Shown here in pieces: positions 1 to 10,441 of a stretch of DNA of 64,000 nt (position 1 is the stretch's first letter; each line of letters begins with the position of its first letter). Source of the DNA: Trifolium pratense (taxonomy: Eukaryota; Streptophyta; Magnoliopsida; Fabales; Fabaceae). Location of the stretch: assembly GCF_020283565.1 (NCBI RefSeq), contig NC_060064.1:4610001-4674000 (forward strand). Direction: 5' to 3'. Position numbers and translations under genes: made by a program. Under the pieces are notes generated by a model that did no database searches, was not told the DNA's origin, and saw only the letters and a program-made list of their open reading frames with translations.

Positions 1-281
1 AAGCAGCAGTTATATTTACAAAGAGTTCATGTTACATGTGTCATAGCATCAAACAACTTTTCTATGAACTTGGAGCAAGTCCAGCAGTATATGAATTAGA
101 CAATGATTCATATGGTAGAGAAATGGAATGGGCTTTGAGGAGTAATTTTGGATGTAACCCTTCAGTTCCAGCAGTTTTTATAGGTGGAAAATTTATAGGA
201 TCTTCAAAAGATATTATATCTCTTCATGTTGATGGTTCTCTTAAACAATTGCTTATGGATGCAAAGGCCATTTGGTTTTAG
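1..281 (+). CDS. CC-type (class III) glutaredoxin, 5' end outside window
   Basis: The frame is open from base 3 to the TAG at 279-281, so the 5' end lies left of the window; the ATG at 36 is the Met inside the active site, not the start. Translation upstream of it gives AAVIFTKSSCYMCHS, a thioredoxin-fold beta strand followed by a CYMC redox site. The segment VPAVFIGGKFIG supplies the cis-Pro loop and the glutathione-binding region. Family knowledge: land-plant class III (ROXY-type) glutaredoxins act in nucleus and cytosol with TGA bZIP factors through a C-terminal LxxLL motif (here LKQLL) and an ALWL-like tail (here AIWF, a divergent form). The visible part is 92 residues, close to the usual ~100. 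It is paralogous to the glutaredoxin at 3204, so this is a tandem pair. The family is clear; the biological role is inferred. Confidence 0.9.
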   Translation, partial: AAVIFTKSSCYMCHSIKQLFYELGASPAVYELDNDSYGREMEWALRSNFGCNPSVPAVFIGGKFIGSSKDIISLHVDGSLKQLLMDAKAIWF

Positions 282-738
282 TTATAATTACATTCAAAAC
301 TCTTTATTATATATGCCTAAAGTAGTGTATGGAAGGAGTTTTGATAATAGTTTGTGGACAATGTTTAAATAGGACACATCTTGTTTTTTTCTTTCTTGAG
401 TGTCCTATTTAAAGTCTGTATAAAATGTAGTCTTGTTTTTGTTATTTTAATTTCTAAAAGGTTAACTATGTGTCTACTAAGTTAAAATTTGATCGTAAGA
501 GCGGTCAAGTACACTAGGCTCTACAAAGTGGGGTCTGAGGAAGGTAGATGTATGTAGAATGTAATATTACTTCTCTAAGAAGAAAGGTCGTTTTCAAGTT
601 TGAACTTGTGATCTCTCGATCACAAGGTAACAATCAACTCCATTTCACCAAAGGCTTCTCCTAAAAAAAAAAAACATGGTTGTATATTTGAATGGTTGAT
701 GGGAATTAAAATATATTTTGATTGAAAACAAAATCTTG
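282..738. other. 3' flank of first glutaredoxin, no gene seen
   Basis: AT-rich sequence that probably holds the 3' UTR of the first glutaredoxin. No convincing coding frame is visible; the 67-codon minus-strand frame at 620-823 runs into a MITE and is not a gene. Confidence 0.6.
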
Positions 739-740
739 TA

Positions 741-879
741 CTCCCTCCGGACACATTTATAAGAAAATTTGACTTTTTGGCATATTTAAAAATGGATGCA
801 TGTAGTCTATAGACTACCTGCATCCATTTTTCAATGTACCAAAAAAATCAAATTTTCTTATAAATGTGTCCGGAGAGAA
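741..879. mobile_element. Stowaway-like MITE, 139 bp, nearly full palindrome
   Basis: It begins CTCCCTCCGGACACATTTAT and ends with the near-perfect inverse ATAAATGTGTCCGGAGAG. TA flanks both ends (739-740 and 880-881), the target duplication of Tc1/mariner Stowaway MITEs. The interior (about 784-828) is itself an inverted repeat around TAGTCTATAGACTA, so the whole element can fold into one hairpin. It has no coding capacity. Confidence 0.85.
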
Positions 880-881
880 TA

Positions 882-1343
882 TATTTGAGTAATGGAATAG
901 CATAAAGTCTTTATATAGAAGGCCTTAAACTGACATAACTAACTAAATTTCGTTTAACTAATTATTATATAAACATCCGCTTTACTGTATTTTTTGTTTC
1001 TTAAACGTTTTATTCACCAAAGGCATTCCTATTCAAGATACTACTGTTGGACAGTCAACGTAGACATCTCTCTCAATTGGAAGACAAACCATGTTCCGGT
1101 TACACATTGCCTCCAATTTTATTTTATTTTTGATAATGTCATTGCCTCCAATTTAACCATGAATTGTTTTTCCTATTTTAACAGTATAATAAATAGTCAT
1201 TCATTCATTCTATTGTAGGCAAACTTGCTGTAGAATAAAGTTTGCATGGTATTAGTGAGGTAGTTTTCCATTGAAATGAAACTTGTTGGTTTAGTAAATA
1301 CTCTATCCGATCATTTTTTACAAGAGACATTTCATCTTTTTAA
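882..1343. other. Spacer, nothing recognised
   Basis: AT-rich DNA. The 74-codon frame at 994-1218 has no recognisable composition or motif. Confidence 0.5.
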
Positions 1344-1531
1344 ATATATTGGATATTTTTTTTGTGGTTTTTCACCACCAGTTGAATTTGGTTCAGGGGT
1401 CAGTTCTGGCATCAAGTGGTTCCAACCCCCTCCCGATCGCAGTTGTGGGGGATCGAACCGCGGTTCTCCCTACCAAGTTCAGCGTCAATCACCACTGAAC
1501 CAACTAACAATTGGTAGATATATTGAATATT
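1344..1531 (-). mobile_element. tRNA-derived SINE (minus strand) with 14-bp target duplication
   Basis: Read on the minus strand, the body (about 1517 to 1358) starts with a tRNA-like head. An A-box-like stretch (TTAGTTGGTTCAGTGGTG) is followed by a B box (GGTTCGATCC), then a unique body and an A-rich tail (the T run at 1355-1363 on the plus strand). Flanks at 1344-1357 and 1518-1531 are ATATATTGGATATT and ATATATTGAATATT, a 14-bp duplication with one mismatch. A head, an A-tail and such flanks define a SINE insertion. Family name not assigned. Confidence 0.8.
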
Positions 1532-2883
1532 AATTAATGTATATGGTGATTATAGACCAGATATTTCAAGTAGGAATTAATTCTCCCCTTGGTGCTGGAA
1601 GCCAACTAACATTGATATTCCAAGTGTTGAGATGTGTTGATTCCCAACCATTCATATGGGGGACCTGGTTCGAAGGATATAATAATAATCAAGTAGGAGA
1701 ATCACTTTGATGTAGAGATATATTCAAATTTTGTAGTGTGGAATGTGCATGGCTTCTATTAATATGCTACCACTTATATTATGTCTCCTTTATTATTCCT
1801 TCATATCCATGTGGTAAAGATTATAATGTCTCACACACCCCAATAGGGTGATCAAGGTTTTAGATAGATGTCACAAGTTGTATTTCAATTCTTTATAACC
1901 AGAAAATAGTACTGTTGCAATCGCAAACATAGCCGATTCACTCGCAAGACACATAAATTAAAAATTACGACATCGCGGTCACAGTGTCACTGTGACCGCT
2001 GGGTGATGATATACTTAGTTTATTTGATTCTACAATAATAAAAATTGATTTTAGTTATAAGCAAGTTAAATATAAATAACTAGTTAATATAAAATAATAA
2101 TGATCACGTGTATACAAGTGTCATTTTCCTAAAATTTCGATTCTCAGTAACATTTCTTATGACTCATGTTGATTTTCGACACAAATTTCATCACTAAACT
2201 AAATAAGTTGTGTATCCAAAATATTGGGTGCATAACTTTTTCCTGAATGACTTTTACATATTCATTTGTAAGCAATATATGCAAAGACAAAATTTTCTAA
2301 AATACTTTACCTGCAGAACCACTGATTGCAGATTAGTCAGTTATATATATATATATGTATTTTTTTGCAGGTCCCTATCCCATGAATATGATTATGTAAA
2401 GTTAGAGACGACCCGGTTATAGCGATTCCTTCCCACTTCTTCTCAAAAGGCAGTGAGTTTCTTTTCACTCTAATCATGTATTCCATAAGTGATGCATCTT
2501 AATAGAAAGAATCAAACAAGTTCAGTGGGTGCAACAAACAGAATCTTGTTACCACCGAAAGGCGCGCAATATCAGATTCTCAGCATAACAATTCAAACCA
2601 TTTGATTGCAAAAATCAGGTAAAAATTGACCACATTCAAGTTCAACATTAAGAAAATTACATTAACTTAGTCACTGAAATTAAGCTACTGTTTTCATTTA
2701 TTTATATTGAACAAAATATTCATACACAAATGGCTATAATCTCACACCTAGTCTATGTCTACTATACTTGAAGCATATGCTTGTAAATATGTCTCACAAC
2801 TTGTTCTATAGAATAAAATCATACTCTTAATTGAGTATCTAAAAAGCACAACCTCTTTTCAATGTGTTCCCTAAGTTAGTTCC
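1532..2883. other. Upstream spacer of second glutaredoxin
   Basis: AT-rich; no gene recognised. It contains scattered short palindromes such as GTGTCACTGTGACCGC near 1986 and a (TA)n stretch near 2343. The promoter of the second glutaredoxin presumably lies in its right part. Confidence 0.5.
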
Positions 2884-2891
2884 TATAAATA
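2884..2891 (+). promoter_or_regulatory. Candidate TATA box of second glutaredoxin
   Basis: TATAAATA lies 313 bases before the ATG at 3204 and is followed by a pyrimidine-rich leader. If it is used, the leader is about 280 nt and contains the hairpin at 2986-3026. Position and motif are the only evidence. Confidence 0.45.
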
Positions 2892-2985
2892 CTCTCATTT
2901 ACCATCATTTCATTTCAAAATAACCTCAACAAAACCTTCATATATAATTTTACATCTCTCTTACTTAAACTTCCAAACCCAATAC

Positions 2986-3026
2986 AACCATCAGATCGAA
3001 TTCAGTTTCGATTCGATCTGATGGTT
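2986..3026 (+). repeat. Perfect 15-bp inverted repeat in the glutaredoxin leader
   Basis: Left arm 2986-3000 (AACCATCAGATCGAA) and right arm 3012-3026 (its exact complement) surround an 11-nt loop. The outer bases CCAAACC (from 2972) and GGTTTGG could extend the stem across a bulge. It lies between the TATA-like site and the ATG and would form a strong RNA hairpin about 180 nt before the start codon. Confidence 0.75.
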
Positions 3027-3203
3027 TGGGCGCTCTAAAAAAATCTAAGGTAATATAATCTAAACATATATTATCTCAAAATTAGTCTCTCTTTTTTCTT
3101 TGTATTTTATTAATTTCTTTTTGTGTATATATTTAGAAGATCAACTACAACCACAAGCACTTCAACTTCTAACCGTATCATCGTCATCGTCGTCTTCGTC
3201 GAG

Positions 3204-3509
3204 ATGGAGAAAGTGATGAGGTTGGCATCTGAAAAGGGTGTGGTGATATTCACAAAAAGTTCATGTTGTCTATGTTATGCAGTTAACATTTTGTTTCAAG
3301 AACTTGGGATTAGGCCTATGGTTCATGAAATTGATCAAGATCCTGAAGGAAGGGATATGGAGAAAGCTTTGTTGAGGTTAGGTTGTACTGCACCTGTTCC
3401 AGCTGTGTTCATTGGAGGGAAACTTATGGGATCTACCAATGAAATTATGTCACTTCATCTAAGTGGTTCACTCACTCAATTGCTCAAACCATATCAATCT
3501 CGTTCTTGA
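3204..3509 (+). CDS. CC-type (class III) glutaredoxin, CCLC active site
   Basis: An intronless frame of 101 residues. I start at the ATG at 3204 (MEKVMRLASEKGVVIF), because the open frame extending 5' to 3123 encodes a Ser/Thr then Val/Ile-rich string unlike any glutaredoxin. The active site is CCLC (residues 21-24) after the strand VVIFTKSS, and VPAVFIGGKLMG carries the cis-Pro and glutathione-binding loop. The double Cys is diagnostic of the plant-specific class III (ROXY) group; members are glutathione-dependent oxidoreductases that bind TGA bZIP factors. The C-terminus has LTQLL (LxxLL motif) but ends PYQSRS and lacks the ALWL tail. It is paralogous to the partial gene at 1-281. A TATA-like site at 2884 and a leader hairpin precede it. 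Confidence 0.95.
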   Translation: MEKVMRLASEKGVVIFTKSSCCLCYAVNILFQELGIRPMVHEIDQDPEGRDMEKALLRLGCTAPVPAVFIGGKLMGSTNEIMSLHLSGSLTQLLKPYQSRS

Positions 3510-3796
3510 ATCATGATACCTTAGCTTTTAGCTTCTTGGTGGAAGAATAAATTTGCTTGTGATTTAGTACATTAGTGTGACCTTAGTAATAGTACTATTG
3601 TATTGATAGTCTATGTAGTGTTTTTATATGTCTCAAGTGTTTTCTAGCATTTCATTAGCTATAATGTAATCACATAAATAATTAAATATATTCTTAATTA
3701 ATCAAGTTTGATTTATATCCTTGTACAAGTGCACCAACAATCTAATTATGTATTTATGTTGTTTCCAATCTACTGTCATAATTTCATTTTTTTTTA

Positions 3797-4138
3797 GGCT
3801 TAACTACACATTTGATCCCTTACGTTTATTTTAGATTTCAATTTGGTCCCTTACGTTTAAAAAGTACCAATTTGATCCCCTACGTTTATTTTAGGTTTCA
3901 AGTTAGTCCTTTCCGTCAATTTTGTCACATGTGGCAGCCAATTTGCATATGTGGACTGACACGTGGCACTTGGACACACTGACACATGTACTGTTCAAAC
4001 GGTGTTAGTGACAAAACTAACGGAAAGGACTAACTTGAAACAAAAAATAAACGTAAGGGACCGAATTGATACTTTTTAAACGTAGGGGACCGAATTGAAA
4101 CCTAAAATAAACGTAAGAGACCAAATATGTAGTTAAGT
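3797..4138. mobile_element. Long-TIR MITE (Mutator-like), ~340 bp
   Basis: Left end GGCTTAACTACACATTTGAT and right end ...ATATGTAGTTAAGTT are inverted copies. The inversion continues for well over 100 bp through repeats of the type 'TTTGGTCCCTTACGTTTA'. Both sides abut runs of 8-9 T, compatible with a 9-bp duplication in a T run but not provable. No coding sequence. Confidence 0.8.
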
Positions 4139-6945
4139 TTTTTTTTAATAGCAAAATCGAATTATATTAATGATAAAAGTAGAGAAACATGAATTTAGTA
4201 CAAGAGATATTCTATCCATTCTGAAATAATAAGTACATGTAGTACTCAACCTAAAAGTCAAAGAACAGCGAGGCAAATCCCCACCTAAAAACAAATGGCC
4301 GACCAAGAAGTTAAGGCAAGACTATCCAAAAACTACCTAACTAAATTGTCATAGTTTCATATACCCAGCCGGTTTCATAATGCTAACTAGGGTTTTAAAA
4401 CAAAGGTTTGCGACCACAATATGATTTGTTAAATTAAGATTTTCGATATTTTCAGACCGCAATACTATTATGACGAATGAGGACTCCCTGCCGTGTAAAT
4501 TTCCTCCTGTTTAATCTCCACCACATATTTTTTTACTGTTGCAAGATAACCATTCAATTAAAAAATGAATCAATGGCTAGGATAAAAAATTTACACCAAA
4601 GCGACTAAGTTTGGTCTAGTAGTAAGGAGTTTGAGTAGTATGCAGGAGGTTCTAGGTTCGATCTTCTCTGACTCAATTGTAACAAAAAAAAATTACTCCC
4701 TTCTGTGAAAATTAAACCGGAGAGGATCTCCTCTCTATTATGACAGCAATTATGACTGTATTAGTCATGTTTGACCGCTATTGTCTGTCACATTAAGGAA
4801 TGTGATGCGATCAACTCTCAAATTGAAGTGATTCCAACTGTATATATAATATAGTACTAGTACCATGGTTTCTTACCTGAACAAGTGGACATGACACAGA
4901 TATCTAAATTTGAAATTTTATTATACTATTTTTGAATTTATTCACGATATATTAATTAGCAATTCAAAAATTTGTATTCATTTTTCATGAGATTATTATA
5001 CATGGATCTGAGCGAATTCATCGAATTTTTAAGACAAATTCTTGTAGGTGAGATTTTGAGTAAATTATAATTTTCTTGTGTATATGCATGAATTTTTTCC
5101 ATCCAAATAATGAGCCATTTAAAACCTTAATTTAACGAATCATATGGTGGTCGCAAACCATGTTGTACTCCTAATAAGCAAAATTTTGTTAGCCGTACAT
5201 ATGCACCATTGATATTTAAATTCTTACTTCTAACAAGCAAAATTTTGTGATATTAACAATGGTGCTAAAAATTAACATTTTCCTATAAATTAAAACATGA
5301 GGTACTAGCTATAGGGGTGATAGCTAGCAGTACAATAAAGAGCATATTAAGTGATTAGGCTCAAGTGGTTAAAGAAGAATTATTTAAAAGAATTTAAGTT
5401 TATGAACAATTTTTTATCGGACTTTACTATACAATTATGTATGAACTCCAAATTACCAAAACATTTTTCTCCTGGAAACCAAAGATTAACACCAAAAAAT
5501 TTATAGTATTGAGGGAGTAGTAACACGAAAATATTTCATCAATAAATTTGTAAACAGCACAATAATCCACCAAAAAAATTAAAGCTGTTGCAAAACAATT
5601 ATGGTTTTATTTTTTTGATGAAATGCAAAACAATTATGGTTTTGCTTGTCTCAATCTGCATATGCATATTATATGGATCAAAATCAATTTTCCTGTCACC
5701 TATCATTTTCATGCGATATGGATCAAAGAGTGGAAGCTTTTCTATGGACCAAAAAGTTGTAAAATAGAAAAGCTTTTCAAATTTTGTAAATTTTTTAAAG
5801 GGAAGAATAGAATATGAAGGTTATATAGAAAAGAAAGATATTGTGCTGGCATCAAATTTTTCATCTGTTGGCATTGCCACATGTTTAAAAGTTGAGAGGA
5901 AAATTCTTTCTTTTATGGTTTAATGGATTCTTCAACTTTTATCCCACATAAAGGAAGGTATTACATTCCTTATCTCGTGTTTATTTTTATTCTCTTCTTT
6001 TTTCATCCACATTCATCAGTCAATATCAAATTACAGGAAGGCATATTCTAGGCTAGCTCTATAGCAAAACATGAACCAGGTTCGTCCAAGGAAGTAATGT
6101 GTATTAATTGGAATTCAAGTGTGAACAAAATGAATAGTATATTAAAAATGTGACTCATAAACCTAATATTTTTAAGATTTTTGGTAGAGATTTGGTGTTA
6201 ATATCTCCTGATTATTGCGATCGATTTAGTGTCGAGATGTTTTTTGTGGTTTTGATTATTTAGCTCGTTGTTGCTCTTGATACTCCTTGAACTCTCCAAC
6301 ATATATTGTCCCGAAACCATATCCAATAATTGATGTGATAAGTGTAGCCTTAGATTTTAATCCGGTAGTTTAGATTTTAAAATCTAGGAGCATCTCAAAT
6401 AAAGATATCTAGTGAGTTTCATAAAATTTGTAGCAGTGTTTAAATAAAGTACGGTGTCATCGTTAAGGTTTAGTTGTAATAAAATATTCTATCATCATTA
6501 ATATATGGTATCTTATGTTTTTTTACCATTGAAGCAAAATGTGTATAAGTTGCAAAAATATGACTTAGCATTGAAGAAATTCGGATTTTTTATTTCTTAG
6601 TCTCACTTGCAATTTTGGTTACAGTTCATATTTTTGACAAAAATAAAAAGTAAATAATGATGTTTTTAAACCAAAAAGTGGTGATTTTTGGCTTAAAAAT
6701 GCTAACTCTTGAAAGATGAACAAGTGATGTGAAGGTAATCAACTTTCATTGTATTTTGAATTATTTTTTTGAAACATTTGTATTTTGAATCTTGAATACC
6801 ACAGTCCCAACGATGTTGGAGATCCAATACGTACATACGGAGTACTCCGTCTTAAAGACTTTTTTTTTTTTTTGAATTTATCTTAAAGACATTAAAGTAG
6901 CTTAATGTTTGTTATAGAACCATGGTCATCAGTCAACTACTACCA
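4139..6945. other. 2.8-kb AT-rich spacer, no gene
   Basis: No convincing gene. The 64-codon frame at 5623-5817 is low-complexity. A SINE-like head lies at about 4608-4692 (separate entry). Other parts look like decayed repeats. Confidence 0.5.
4608..4692 (+). mobile_element. Possible SINE remnant with tRNA-like boxes
   Basis: TTTGGTCTAGTAGTAAGGAG resembles a pol III A box and TCTAGGTTCGATCTT a B box; an A-run tail follows at about 4681-4690. I found no clear target duplication, so this is a weaker call than the SINE at 1344. Confidence 0.45.
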
Positions 6946-6947
6946 TA

Positions 6948-7097
6948 CTCCTTCCGGTTCTAGTTATAAGATAACTTCCATTTTTTAGATTTATTAGAAT
7001 GTTAATGTATCTAAACTATAATATAATCCAAATACATTAGTTTTTTAATAAATCTAAAAAAGTAAAAATTCTCTTATAATTAAATCTAGAGAGAGAC
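6948..7097. mobile_element. Stowaway-like MITE, degenerate
   Basis: Starts CTCCTTCCGGTTCTAGTTAT and ends with the imperfect inverse TCTTATAATTAAATCTAGAG. TA dinucleotides flank it at 6946-6947 and 7098-7099. The central portion is AT-rich and itself partly inverted (TTTTTTAGATTTATTA / TAATAAATCTAAAAAA). Confidence 0.7.
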
Positions 7098-7206
7098 TAT
7101 TAGCTTAGCAATAAATATAGGAACAGATGGGGCGTGGAACGGTTCGGTCCCTATATCCTCTGCTAGTAATATGATCCACATATTTAGGAAGAAAGGATAA
7201 AAAATA

Positions 7207-7465
7207 CTCCCTCCGTCCCAAAAAGAATGACCCATTTTGAATATATGCACTATTCATATATATTGTTTTGACCATATTTTTCTACTAATAAATAAAAATA
7301 AATATTAACATATAAGATGTTGTTAGATTCGTCTCGATGAGTATTTTCAAAATATCAATTTTTTATAATTTTTACTATTATACAATTAAAGATATTAGTC
7401 GCCAAAGTTATGCATTGGCATGCGTGTTTCGGTCAACTAGGTCATTCTTTTTGGGACGGAGGGAG
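7207..7465. mobile_element. Stowaway-like MITE, 259 bp, well-preserved TIRs
   Basis: Left end CTCCCTCCGTCCCAAAAAGA and right end TCTTTTTGGGACGGAGGGAG are exact complements, extended by ATGACC/GGTCAT. TA flanks are at 7205-7206 and 7466-7467. Its fresher termini suggest more recent activity than its neighbour at 6948. Confidence 0.88.
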
Positions 7466-7467
7466 TA

Positions 7468-9440
7468 GTAGTAGAACCGTAGAAGAATGACGATATTTGT
7501 TTTTTTAAGGTAAGAATGACGATATTAATAATAGCAAAATTGGCGATATTCGGGTTTTATTTACTATCATCACTAAAGAAACTGTTAATTAGTTCTTCAA
7601 ATGTACTATTAAGAAAGCAACATACGGAAAAGTTATCTTAAAATTATATAGTCAAATTTTTTAAAAATATAAAAGTCTGAATACAAGATTTATTTTTTTT
7701 ATTTTCTTAATTATTGTCGCAGTATAATTAGTTAGTATGACTCTATATTTAACATGAAACTAAAAATATAATAGGAAACTAGGAATATATTATTTAAAAA
7801 TATTTATTTTATACAAATTATGTTGAAAAAGTGTCGGAAAAATGCATCGTTCAATTCAAAATGTTGTGACATGGTGAAACATAAATTACTTTCATAAATG
7901 ATGTGAGATTTAAAAGTTATAGGAATTTTTTTTTATCAACTTTTATAGGAGTTAATGGTAAGAATAAATATTTTCAAGTTGTGGCTTCATGATACTGACA
8001 ATATTCTAAATTGCAAAATAGGTTTAACTCGGGATTGGATTCTTTCAGGTGAAAAGAGAGGTTCAGTGACATTTCCTTTCTTTAAATTAAAAAGATTTAA
8101 AATAGGAGTGATGAAAACTGAATGGTCAGGATTTGCTCATGGGAGAGAATTCTTTTCGTTTAACTTCCTTCAAGTACCGCAGTATTTTAATTAGTGCAAA
8201 TCCGAGGAGAAAAATTATTTGACATCTAATGATTGAAGCAGTGAGATCTATATTGTTAAATTGGAAGAATAAATAGTTTTCTATCGATGGTCATATAATA
8301 AAGATAGTTGTATCATCTCTTCTAGTTTGCTTCCTCTTTTTTTTTTTTAAATAGGTTCATATTTCAAACAATTTTTGTAGGGAGGAATGGAGGATGAGAA
8401 GAAAATTAATTTGATAAACTCGGATATTATGTTTGTAGGCCTTTTGAAGAGTTGTTTGGAAATTAGAAATTTGAGGGTCTTTAATTTTGCAATTTTAGAA
8501 ATTAGAAATTAAAAATTTTAATCTTGAAGAGCGGTTTGGAAATTAGAAATTGTTAGGGCGTATGTGATGCTCTCTTTTTTTCTATATGTTTTATATGAGA
8601 ACAAATCTTCTTCCGTGTCCAGCGTTTTCAGTTAAATCTGAACCACATATTTATTTTTGTTGCTAGTTGCCTGAACTATTAAAAAAGCATTGAAGGACCA
8701 AAATTAAAATATTAATCCCTCTCGTGAAAAGTACACGAGAGAGGATCCATTCTCGCTTTTTTTTTTTTTTTGTGGTACAATTATCCATTTCTGTTTTATA
8801 TACTTATTTTGAGAAACTCACAACACAACTAACATTTTTTTTATGAAATTTTCAAAATTTAATGCAAATTAATCTGAATCAAATTGAATCAGATTAATTT
8901 TTTAAAACGATTTACTATTGATCATTTTTATTTATAATTTTTTAACATTTTTTCTTATGAGATGGATTTTGAAGAAAATATGAATGATTTTTTTTTATAA
9001 ATATTTTTTTTGGTACATTTTTATAAATAATTTTAAATAATTTAAAAGTGTTATTAATTTAAATATTTCATTTTTCTCTAAATACCATCTCAAAGAAGAA
9101 TTTAATTTATATGCACCGTCGGTGTAAAGTTATTTTGCACATGCGTCCAATAATATACCGACACATTATGTATGGTCATTAAAAACACATGATGTGTTAC
9201 ATTCATTAAATGATGTGGCAACGCGTTATTGAATGTATATGTAAAAAAAAATTACACTGACGATGCACAACAATTAAACTCCTCTCAAAGAAAGTCTTGA
9301 TCAATCATGATTGGCAGTTGGCACAATATTTCTTAATCAACCGACCCCCTTCCACACCAAACGAAAACGCAACACGCAAAGAATCACACAAGCAAAGCAA
9401 GCATTGGATGGGTTTATCCGTTGTAGGCTTGTTGTAGACC
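7468..9440. other. Spacer upstream of MUB gene
   Basis: AT-rich with many T and A runs and no supported gene. The 79-codon frame at 7955-8194 matches nothing I know. A short inverted repeat at 8719-8748 (CTCTCGTGAAAAGTACACGAGAG) looks like a MITE remnant. The right part should contain the MUB promoter. Confidence 0.45.
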
Positions 9441-9488
9441 CGGTTGCAGAGAATAAAAATAGTAGTATTTCGTACTGTTAGATCTCTT

Positions 9489-9508
9489 CTCTCTCTCTCT
9501 CTCTCTCT
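9489..9508 (+). repeat. (CT)n microsatellite in the MUB leader
   Basis: About ten CT units in the presumed transcribed leader of the MUB gene; pyrimidine tracts near the start site are common in plant leaders. Confidence 0.8.
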
Positions 9509-9655
9509 GAACTTCAGATATAATAAAGAGAGAAAAAAGAAAGAAAAAAAACGCGGTGAACAAAACGAACACACGCCACGCTCAGATCTCTACCTCTTCA
9601 ATTCACTATCACTTCTAACTGAATCTCCATTAATGGCTTCTTGACCAGGTACTGC

Positions 9656-9657
<2 letters not shown>

Positions 9658-9699
<42 letters not shown>
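9658..9699 (+). repeat. (CT)n microsatellite at the start of MUB leader intron 1
   Basis: About twenty CT units just after the splice donor at 9649. Likely length-polymorphic. Confidence 0.9.
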
Positions 9700-9703
<4 letters not shown>

Positions 9704-10067
9704 TATTTTTCATTTCTTTGCTGAATTTCACATTTAGATATTTTTTGTTTAATTTCTTTCTGATTTATATTGCAATTGAAGTCTTGTTCGTCTTTATTTA
9801 GTATAGATTCTTCGATTTACATTCAATTCTAGGGTTTAATTTGTGCTGAATATTGTAGAATTGGTTCAAATTTTTAGGAATTTGAACAAACGGTTATGAT
9901 TTAGATTTTTTTACAGTTTTGATAGTTCGTTGAGAATCGGTTATGATTTTAATTCTGTTTGATCCGTTGGAATCTGATCTGTATTCAGTTGTTTTGATCT
10001 TGAAATTTTTCTATATGGACGCAGTGATATCTAGAGTAACGATCGTTTGGAGAAGCAATTGGATCAT

Positions 10068-10441
10068 ATGAGGTGTTCACTTGGTTGGATTGCTTCACCA
10101 GCTTTCAATTCAGATGTTCAATTTTTGCAAGCTTCTTGTAATAAGGAAATTTCCCTCAGACTTATTATACAGGTTAGTGTTGGATAGATAGCATTAGCTT
10201 GCATGTTGATTATTACGCTGATGTAGATTTCTTTGATAATAATTGAATTGTGAGTGAATAAATTGTTGTTGTTGGAATGTGAATTTATATGCAGGTGAGC
10301 AAGGTGAAACCGTATCCTTTGATCCGAGGAAGTAGTGTTTTGCAGTTTCCCAAGCTTATTAGAGGTGGACATCGGTTATCATGGCAGAAGGAGAAGAGCG
10401 TATTGAGCTTAAATTCCGCATTTATGATGGAACGGATATAG
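10068..10441 (+). promoter_or_regulatory. Spliced 83-codon uORF overlapping the MUB start codon
   Basis: The leader appears to have exons ending at 9648 (CAG|GTACTG), 10025-10172 (CAG|GTTAGT) and from 10295 (GCAG|GTGAGC). An ATG at 10068 opens a frame of 35 codons in leader exon 2 (MRCSLGWIASPAF...). It continues in phase across the intron and stops at TAG 10439-10441, 61 nt inside the MUB coding region and in another frame. A second minimal uORF (Met-Ala-Ser-stop) lies at 9633-9644. Seen: frames and splice consensus. Inferred: such an overlapping uORF would depress MUB translation. If the second leader intron is retained, the uORF stops early within it. Confidence 0.55.

Noticed and set aside
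36..38. ATG at 36 as start of the first glutaredoxin
   Set aside because: It is the Met within the CYMC active site; the frame is open further upstream.
1434..1517. tRNA gene on the minus strand
   Set aside because: A and B boxes are present but no cloverleaf or anticodon stem is evident, and the A tail and target duplications show it is a SINE.
1276..1533. 85-codon frame as a gene
   Set aside because: It lies across the SINE insertion.
3123..3203. N-terminal extension of the second glutaredoxin
   Set aside because: Adds a Thr/Ser and Val-rich string unlike glutaredoxins; the ATG at 3204 gives the normal family length.
7955..8194. 79-codon plus-strand frame as a gene
   Set aside because: No recognisable motif, no promoter or splice context; kept as spacer.
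9305..9574. 89-codon minus-strand frame upstream of MUB
   Set aside because: Created by CT/GA repeats in the MUB leader; no recognisable protein features.
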